Of a DNA stretch of 64,000 nt, positions 58,595-64,000 are shown piece by piece (the stretch's first letter is position 1; each line of letters opens with the position of its first letter). Origin of the DNA: Treponema sp. UBA6367 (GTDB lineage Bacteria; Spirochaetota; Spirochaetia; Treponematales; Treponemataceae); assembly GCA_002437725.1 (NCBI GenBank), contig DJRF01000002.1:63410-127409 (forward strand). Reading direction: 5' to 3'. The notes below the pieces were generated by a model that ran no database searches, was not told the origin of the DNA, and was given only the letters and a program-made list of their open reading frames with translations. Position numbers and translations under genes: made by a program.

Positions 58595-60316
58595 CTACAA
58601 TTTATTTAATCTTTTTGAAGAAATTGCTTGCAGTTCTTTTATGGTAAACTGGGAAAGGAGTTTTTTTACCGCAGAAATATTTTTTGGTCCCATGCTTAAA
58701 TTTCTAATTCCCATTCCAGCAAGAACCAAAATGCTATCATGGCGGCCAGCCATTTCGCCACAAACAGAAAGCGAAATTCCTTCTTTTTTTGAACTTGTGA
58801 TTGTCATTGCTATCAACCTTAACACAGCAAGGTTAAATTCATCGTAAAGAGAAGCTACATTGTGATTTTCCCGGTCAATGCCAAGCGTATATTGAGTTAA
58901 ATCGTTTGTTCCTAAAGAAAAGAAATCGCTTTTTTTTGCCAGGCAGTCAGAGGTAATTGCAGCGGCGGCCGTTTCTATCATGCAACCGATTGGAACTTTT
59001 TCATTAAAAGGAATTTTTTCTGCTGCTAAAGATTCTCGAATTTCTTTTGCAATTGCAAGACATTCTTCCATCTGCGAAGTTGACGTAATCAGCGGAATCA
59101 TAATTCTAAGATTTCCATAAATGCTCGCCCTGTAAAGAGCTCTAAGCTGGGTTTTAAAAAGCTGCGGATAAGCAAGGCTTAAGCGAACGGCTCTTAATCC
59201 CATGAGAGGATTTTTTTCTTCTAAATTCGGCACATCGACAGAATTTATAAGTTTGTCGCCACCAACGTCAAGGGTTCGTATTGTAACAGGTTTGCTGCCC
59301 ATAACTTGAAGAACTTTTTTGTATGCCAAAAACTGTTCTTCTTCGTTAAATGAACGAGCCGCAAAGTGAGGCGAACCATCTGCAATACTCATGTATAAAA
59401 ATTCTGTTCTAAAAAGCCCAATTCCATCCGCGCCTTCTGCAAGCGCAACCTCCGCTTCTTCCACAGAACCTATATTTGCATAAAGCTTGAATTCTACACC
59501 GTCTTTTGTTTTGGCAGGTTTATTCAAAAATTCTTTTAAGGCTTCTTTTTCTTTTAATGCTTCTGAAATAAGTTTTTCATAGCTGCAAAGGGTTTTGGCA
59601 TCAGGCTCTGCAATAATTTCGCCAGCCTTTGCATCTACAATAGTTTTATTTCCATTTTTGAGCTTTTTCTTTATGGCAACGGCATCAAGCCCGACCACAG
59701 TAGGAATTCCATAGCTGCGGGCAAGAATTACAACGTGACTCGAAAGTCCGCCATCTGTAAGCGCAAGCCCTGCAATTTTTTTCCTAGAAAGAACAATTGT
59801 ATCCGTGGGACTTAAAGTTGTTGCTATAATGACGCTTCCATCAGGAACATCTCCAATTTCAAAAGGATGAATGTTCAGCATATCGTTTAGGACTTGCCCA
59901 AAAATATCGCTTATGTCGCGGGCTCGTTCTGCAAGATAGTCATTTCCAGAATTTCGCAATCGTTCTGCGTATTCTTCTGCCTTATAATTCAAAGAATATT
60001 CGATATTAAAAAGATTTTTTTCATAAAATTCTTTGACTTCTTTTATAAAAACAGGGTCTTCGAGCATTAAAATGTAAGTTTCAAAAATTTCACGCTGAAC
60101 GTCAGCCGCCTTGCTTTTTTCAGAAAGTTTTAGAAGTTTTTCTTTGATGTCTGTCTTTACATTTTGAATAGAATTTTTAAAACGATTCCAACCAGATTCA
60201 ACTTCGTTAGAATTTATTTTTTTATCAGAGATAATTCGTTTTACAGCCTCTGGAATTAGAAAAGCAGAGCCAATCCCTGTTCCATCGGTGGCAGAAACAC
60301 CTAAAAATACTTCCAT
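58595..60316 (-). CDS. ptsI: Phosphoenolpyruvate-protein phosphotransferase (Enzyme I)
   Basis: 573 residues. The phospho-His is in GGLSSHVVILARSYGIP (about H189; GGRTSH is commoner). The PEP-binding barrel has GLFRTEFLYM, IRTLDVGGDK, SLGTNDLTQYTLG and CGEMAGR, and Cys of the active site is retained. It passes phosphate from PEP to HPr. No HPr or EII gene is nearby, so it may serve a regulatory PTS as in other treponemes (inference). The start ATG 60316 has no Shine-Dalgarno. Confidence 0.94.
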   Translation of the reverse strand: MEVFLGVSATDGTGIGSAFLIPEAVKRIISDKKINSNEVESGWNRFKNSIQNVKTDIKEKLLKLSEKSKAADVQREIFETYILMLEDPVFIKEVKEFYEKNLFNIEYSLNYKAEEYAERLRNSGNDYLAERARDISDIFGQVLNDMLNIHPFEIGDVPDGSVIIATTLSPTDTIVLSRKKIAGLALTDGGLSSHVVILARSYGIPTVVGLDAVAIKKKLKNGNKTIVDAKAGEIIAEPDAKTLCSYEKLISEALKEKEALKEFLNKPAKTKDGVEFKLYANIGSVEEAEVALAEGADGIGLFRTEFLYMSIADGSPHFAARSFNEEEQFLAYKKVLQVMGSKPVTIRTLDVGGDKLINSVDVPNLEEKNPLMGLRAVRLSLAYPQLFKTQLRALYRASIYGNLRIMIPLITSTSQMEECLAIAKEIRESLAAEKIPFNEKVPIGCMIETAAAAITSDCLAKKSDFFSLGTNDLTQYTLGIDRENHNVASLYDEFNLAVLRLIAMTITSSKKEGISLSVCGEMAGRHDSILVLAGMGIRNLSMGPKNISAVKKLLSQFTIKELQAISSKRLNKL

Positions 60317-60324
60317 AACAATTC

Positions 60325-60353
60325 AGTATAACAGAAAAAACAACCTAGGTAAA
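60325..60353 (-). promoter_or_regulatory. Promoter of ptsI (leaderless candidate)
   Basis: On the minus strand, TTTACC (60348-60353), a 17-bp spacer, TATACT (60325-60330), then GAATTGTT and ATG 60316. There is no Shine-Dalgarno. Confidence 0.5.
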
Positions 60354-60404
60354 CTAAATAGGTAAATAGGCAAATATGCAGAAGCTGAGTTTTATAGAAT
60401 ACAT

Positions 60405-60438
60405 AAAAAAAAGACCGCATCAAACGACGCGGTCTTTT
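60405..60438 (-). terminator. Terminator of the CAU tRNA
   Basis: On the minus strand AAAAGACCGC pairs with GCGGTCTTTT, followed by a T-run. The stem begins at the tRNA discriminator base. Confidence 0.85.
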
Positions 60439-60510
60439 GGGCCATCTAAGACTTGAACTTAGGACCAAAGGATTATGAGTCCTCTGCTCTAACCACTGAG
60501 CTAATGGCCC
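60438..60510 (-). tRNA. ileX: tRNA with CAU anticodon, probably tRNA-Ile2 (lysidine type)
   Basis: 73 nt on the minus strand. The 7-bp acceptor stem is GGGCCAT/ATGGCCC, the D arm AGCTCAGTGGTTAGAGC, the anticodon loop CTCATAA (CAT), and the T arm has GTTCAAGTC. The sequence TTAGCTCAGTGGTTAGAGCA, GACTCATAATC and TTGGTC matches bacterial tRNA-Ile2, whose C34 is changed to lysidine by TilS, better than elongator tRNA-Met. CCA is not encoded. The Ile versus Met call is by similarity. Confidence 0.85.
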
Positions 60511-60593
60511 GATTAATTATTTGTTAATAATACAAAAAATACAGTTTTACGTCAATTGCAAACAACCTTAAAACAGATTTTTTGTAAAAAAAA

Positions 60594-62426
60594 TTATTCA
60601 ACAGTTACTGACTTTGCCAAGTTTCTAGGCTGGTCAACATCTTTTCCAAGTTCACGAGCGCAATAAAAAGCAAAAAGCTGGCAAACTGCAACCATAGGAA
60701 GCGCATAAAATGCAGAATTTTCAACTTTAGGAACTGGAATAAAATCGTCAACTATGGATTCAAGTTCTTTATCACCTTCAACGCCAATTGCAATTACAGG
60801 GCCTTTTCTAGCCTTTATTTCTTTTATGTTAGAAATAACTTTTTCCCGCAAGAAATCATCAGGAACCAAGAACACACTTGGAGCGTCTTCATTAACCATA
60901 GCGATTGGTCCATGTTTAATTTCTCCAGCAGCAAAGGCCTCCGCATGAATGTAGCTTATTTCTTTTAATTTTAACGCGCCTTCTAACGCAATCGGATACA
61001 TAAAGCCCCTGCCAAGGAACATGAAATCTTTGCAGTGGCAATACTTTTTCGCTATTGCGTGAATTTTTTCCTTTTGAGAAAGAGCTTCCTTTACAAGTCT
61101 AGGCTGCTTCATTATCTGATTGATAAACTTAATTCCATCTTCTTTGCTCATTTCTCGCTGGCGGGCAAATTTTAAAGTCAAAAGATAAAAAATAATCAAA
61201 GTATTCGAAAAAGCCTTTGTAGAAGCCACTGCAATCTCTGGACCTGCATGAATAAACGCTCCGCCATCAGACTGCCGTGCAATTGTTGAGCTTACAACGT
61301 TGCAGATTCCAAAAACCTTTCCGCCTTTTTCGTGGATTTCTTTCATTGCGTAAATTGTATCGGCAGTTTCGCCGCTTTGACTTACGGCGATAAACACGTC
61401 ATCTTTGTTTACAATTGGATTTTTATAACGCAGTTCACTTGAAAATTCCGTTGTAGAGTGGATTCTTGCAAAATGCTCAAAGAGCAGGCTTCCAAAATAA
61501 CTTGCATACCAGCTGGTTCCTGCAGACATCATGGTGATTTTTGATGTTCTTTTAAATATATCATCTTCAAAGCCGCTGAGTTTTGCAGTCGCATTTTCCA
61601 TATCGATTCGTCCTGCAAATGCACGCTCAATGCTTTCCGGCTGCTCGTTTATTTCTTTTTCCATGTAAGTGTCATAGCCGCACTTTTCTGTTTCCTGGGC
61701 ATTTATTGTTATTTCTTCTACACGTTTTGCGTAATCATTGTTCTGTATATTCGGAAACTTAAGCCCGTCTTTTGAAACTTCAACTATGTCTCCGTCTTCC
61801 AAGCAAATAAACCTGGACGCATTTCCTACAATCGCATTTACATCGGATGCAATGTAATAAGCGGCGTCTGCAATTCCAATAACTAAAGGACCGCCACGCT
61901 TTGCAACTACAATTTTTTCAGGCTCATCAACAGACGTTATTGCAAGCGCATAAGTCCCAATAACATCGTTAAGAGCCTTTTGAACAGCCTCCAGCAAGTT
62001 TTCTTTGTAATACTTTTGAACAAGTTTTGGAATCACTTCGCTGTCTGTGTCGCTAGAAAAAGTATAGCCTTCATTTTTTAAAGATTCTCTAAGGCCTTGA
62101 AAGTTTTCTATTATTCCATTGTGAACGACGGCGATTCTTTTATTATCAGACAAAAAAGGATGCGCATTTTGATCTGTTACCAAACCGTGTGTCGCCCACC
62201 TAGTATGACCAATTCCCCAGGAACCGCTAAGCTCTTTTGGAAGAACGCTTATAAGCTGCGACAGTTTTCCAGCTTTTTTATACAGATAAAACTTAGGCTC
62301 GCCATTTTCGATTTTTCCAACAACAATTCCAGAAGAATCGTAACCGCGATATTCAAGTTTTTTTAACCCATTTATAAGATAAGAAACCGCGTTTCCAGTT
62401 CCTACATAACCTACTATTCCACACAT
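60594..62426 (-). CDS. glmS: Glutamine-fructose-6-phosphate aminotransferase GlmS
   Basis: 610 residues. The N-terminal glutaminase starts MCGIVGYVG with the nucleophile Cys2, which fixes the start codon; GIGHTRWATHG follows. Two SIS domains bind sugar phosphate (MMSAGTSWYAS, VSQSGETADTIYA), and the C-terminus DQPRNLAKSVTVE is complete. It makes glucosamine-6-phosphate for peptidoglycan and surface glycans. There is no Shine-Dalgarno close to the ATG; a hairpin lies between. No glmS ribozyme core is recognisable. Confidence 0.98.
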   Translation of the reverse strand: MCGIVGYVGTGNAVSYLINGLKKLEYRGYDSSGIVVGKIENGEPKFYLYKKAGKLSQLISVLPKELSGSWGIGHTRWATHGLVTDQNAHPFLSDNKRIAVVHNGIIENFQGLRESLKNEGYTFSSDTDSEVIPKLVQKYYKENLLEAVQKALNDVIGTYALAITSVDEPEKIVVAKRGGPLVIGIADAAYYIASDVNAIVGNASRFICLEDGDIVEVSKDGLKFPNIQNNDYAKRVEEITINAQETEKCGYDTYMEKEINEQPESIERAFAGRIDMENATAKLSGFEDDIFKRTSKITMMSAGTSWYASYFGSLLFEHFARIHSTTEFSSELRYKNPIVNKDDVFIAVSQSGETADTIYAMKEIHEKGGKVFGICNVVSSTIARQSDGGAFIHAGPEIAVASTKAFSNTLIIFYLLTLKFARQREMSKEDGIKFINQIMKQPRLVKEALSQKEKIHAIAKKYCHCKDFMFLGRGFMYPIALEGALKLKEISYIHAEAFAAGEIKHGPIAMVNEDAPSVFLVPDDFLREKVISNIKEIKARKGPVIAIGVEGDKELESIVDDFIPVPKVENSAFYALPMVAVCQLFAFYCARELGKDVDQPRNLAKSVTVE

Positions 62427-62465
62427 AACGATAACGGCAAAACAAAAAGACTTTTGCCTTCCCCC
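62427..62465 (-). promoter_or_regulatory. glmS leader: remote G-rich Shine-Dalgarno and hairpin before the ATG
   Basis: On the minus strand GGGGGAAGG is followed by the hairpin GGCAAAA-N9-TTTTGCC (62436-62458) and then GTTATCGTT before ATG 62426. The GG of the Shine-Dalgarno-like GGAAGG is shared with the hairpin's first pairs. TATACT about 20 nt further up is a likely -10 box. Confidence 0.5.
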
Positions 62466-62565
62466 GCAATAATTTTTTTAAGTATATCAGTTATAAAAGA
62501 TTTTTAATAGTATATAGCAGATGATTTTTATTACCTTAAAAGGGTGAATTGCGATTTTTTACAAA

Positions 62566-63057
62566 CTATTTTTGCAATAAAGAAACATTATAATTATCCA
62601 CAGCCTTTAAATACTTTGATGCAGAAACACCTGATGTGAGCAATGCGGAAGATAGTGAAATTGTACTTGCTATAAATGAAGCTTCAGATATAGCTTCATA
62701 AACTGGACCTTTTTGATCGCCTACTACTGTAATTGCAATACTTCCTGCTGTACAAATGCCTAGCAAAGCATAAGTTATCCCTTTCCAAATTTTATGCTCT
62801 TTTAAAAGAACTTGATTTTCTGGAACAGATTGCAACTTTAAATTTACATTCTTATAAGAAATTCTTTTACCTTCCAAGTTTTCGTATTGAATATAATTTA
62901 AAAGCAAAGGCGTATGAACAAGAAAATCACTGCTGATAACAGAAAAATCTGATTTCGAAGAAGACTTGTTTTCTACATTTTCTAAAATGCCGTCATTAGC
63001 ATAAGTTTGCAAAACAAAAACAGATATTAATAAGCTTATTATATAGAACTTTTTCAT
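62566..63057 (-). CDS. Hypothetical secreted/membrane protein
   Basis: 163 residues. A signal peptide (KKFYIISLLISVFVLQTYAN) is followed by a polar stretch, then a hydrophobic pair at about 95-112 (ITYALLGICTAGSIAITVVG) and 122-145 (ISEASFIASTISLSSALLTS) that look like a helical hairpin in the membrane. I recognise no family. GGAG precedes the ATG. It lies between tex and glmS on the same strand, with separate hairpins around it. Confidence 0.6.
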   Translation of the reverse strand: MKKFYIISLLISVFVLQTYANDGILENVENKSSSKSDFSVISSDFLVHTPLLLNYIQYENLEGKRISYKNVNLKLQSVPENQVLLKEHKIWKGITYALLGICTAGSIAITVVGDQKGPVYEAISEASFIASTISLSSALLTSGVSASKYLKAVDNYNVSLLQK

Positions 63058-63081
63058 ATAAACTCCAATTAAAAATAAGAT

Positions 63082-63126
63082 TAGTCCAAATGAGTTTTTT
63101 GCAGTATAAAAAACTCATTTGGGCTA
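63082..63126. repeat. 45-bp perfect-stem hairpin related to repeat ends
   Basis: TAGTCCAAATGAGTTTTTT pairs with AAAAAACTCATTTGGGCTA (one G:U) around GCAGTAT. Its TAGNCCAAA...TTTGGGCTA ends match the termini of the intergenic repeats. It lies just after tex and may end its transcript. Confidence 0.6.
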
Positions 63127-63151
63127 CCCAGCGTAAACAAGTTTTTTTGCC

Positions 63152-64000
63152 TTATTTTTTTAGCAATGCCGCAAATGGATTGTAACTCATGCCGTCATCG
63201 CTGCCAGAACTATAGCGGTTGTTTCTACTTCGACCGTCTTCGCGGTTTGAATAAGAGCTTGAATTCTTGCGGGCATTTTTATCAAATCCTGCTGAATTAG
63301 ATGCGGAGCCTTTTTTTACAACCACAACCTTTCGCTTTGCTCCTTCAGCACTTTCTGAAGAAACTTTTGAACTTCCGCCTTGCCCGATTCGGCTTGCAGC
63401 ATCGCTTTTCAAAGAAAGACTGATTCTGCGCCGGTCTTTGTCCAATCCGATGATTGTAAATTCGAAAATGTCGCCAACTTTTACAACTTCCATAGGGTCA
63501 GAAACAAAAGAATCAGAAAGCTCAGAAACGTGAATAAGACCAGTCTCGTGAAGACCTATGTCTACAAAAGCCCCAAAATCAACTACATTCTTGATTTTTC
63601 CTGTAACTTTCATGCCTTCCTTTAAGTCTTCAAACTGAACAACGCCTTTCTGCATAATCGGAGCTGGATAACCGTCTCTAGGGTCTCGGTTAGGCTTTTG
63701 AAGTTCTTCTATAATATCGTTTAGCGTTGTGTCGCCAATATTGTATTTTTCGCAAAGAGCCTTTTTTTGTTCGCCGCTAAGTTTTCCGCCTTCTTTTATA
63801 ACAGGAAGGACTTCGCGCGCAACATCGTAATTTTCCGGGTGAACCCAAGTGTTATCCAAAGGGTCAGAACTTTCTGCGATTTTAAGGAATCCTGCGCACT
63901 GCTCAAACGCTTTTGGTCCAAGTCCTGGAACTTTTTTAAGTTCTTCGCGGCTCAAAATTTTTCCATTTGCGTCACGGTATTCTGTAATCTTTTTTGCGGT
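63152..64000 (-). CDS. tex: Tex-family RNA-binding protein, C-terminal part (5' end outside window)
   Basis: 283 residues are visible and the frame is open through base 64000. It has a helix-hairpin-helix motif (LKKVPGLGPKAFEQCAGFLK), the Tex helical linker, and a C-terminal S1 domain (GKIKNVVDFGAFVDIGLHET, LIHVSELSDSFV), followed by a Ser/Arg/Asn-rich tail of about 70 residues. Tex is a conserved nucleic-acid-binding protein involved in transcription and RNA decay. It is the 3' end of a gene read leftward. Confidence 0.93.
   Translation of the reverse strand, partial: TAKKITEYRDANGKILSREELKKVPGLGPKAFEQCAGFLKIAESSDPLDNTWVHPENYDVAREVLPVIKEGGKLSGEQKKALCEKYNIGDTTLNDIIEELQKPNRDPRDGYPAPIMQKGVVQFEDLKEGMKVTGKIKNVVDFGAFVDIGLHETGLIHVSELSDSFVSDPMEVVKVGDIFEFTIIGLDKDRRRISLSLKSDAASRIGQGGSSKVSSESAEGAKRKVVVVKKGSASNSAGFDKNARKNSSSYSNREDGRSRNNRYSSGSDDGMSYNPFAALLKK

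Noticed and set aside
62427..62565. glmS ribozyme upstream of glmS
   Set aside because: The interval is only about 140 bp and shows no recognisable ribozyme core; only a simple hairpin is visible.
1..64000. CRISPR array or cas genes
   Set aside because: No regularly spaced repeats of 23-50 bp were found and no Cas-like protein is encoded. The longest tandem array is the 4 x 11-bp unit at 39143-39186.

Overview
The window looks like chromosomal DNA of a host- or gut-associated treponeme (Spirochaetota). It is AT-rich, with poly-A/T intergenic regions and outer-membrane barrel proteins. Envelope gene sets familiar from Treponema are present: FolD next to a small barrel protein, an MMPL/LolA-like/barrel trio, and the dnaX-ybaB-recR block. 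The genus call is inference from gene content, not from a marker gene.

Layout. Positions 1-8.5 kb: the 3' end of an asparaginase-like gene, a GNAT, a PFL/UPF0210 protein, a TetR regulator, a TPR-GAF-GGDEF diguanylate cyclase and a Ste24-like protease. 8.6-15.2 kb: a MocR regulator facing folD-folE2-earP, then a small barrel protein, a lipoprotein and YhbY. 15.3-20.1 kb: a GldA/F/G-DUF4340-type ABC module. 20.2-22.6 kb: a zinc/cadmium P-type ATPase with its ArsR/SmtB repressor and a perfect operator palindrome. 22.9-31.7 kb: an EAL phosphodiesterase, the MMPL exporter trio and a second ArsR-like regulator. 31.7-38.8 kb: recR-ybaB-dnaX, lemA with two TPM-domain genes, and a phosphofructokinase.

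Positions 38.9-49.5 kb are the accessory part. A gene graveyard (AlbA_2/HATPase protein, RloB-like, IS3 OrfA and AAA ATPase fragments) borders a surface-polysaccharide locus: four glycosyltransferases, UDP-galactopyranose mutase, a Wzx-like flippase and a Wzi-like barrel. Base composition there is a patchwork, and one glycosyltransferase carries an in-frame G8 tract. 49.6-64 kb returns to housekeeping genes: MATE, HtpG, acyl-CoA ligase, Rsm22-type methyltransferase, MerR, Der, PtsI, a CAU tRNA, GlmS, a small secreted protein and Tex.

Three cross-cutting patterns stand out. (1) Several genes have a sigma70-like -10 box 6-8 nt before the ATG and no Shine-Dalgarno sequence, which suggests leaderless mRNAs; both c-di-GMP enzymes are among them. 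(2) An intergenic repeat family of about 210-225 bp with inverted ends is scattered between operons, together with internally deleted and hairpin-only derivatives. (3) Two genes (glmS and the acyl-CoA ligase) have their Shine-Dalgarno separated from the ATG by a hairpin. No CRISPR array, prophage or complete insertion sequence was seen.
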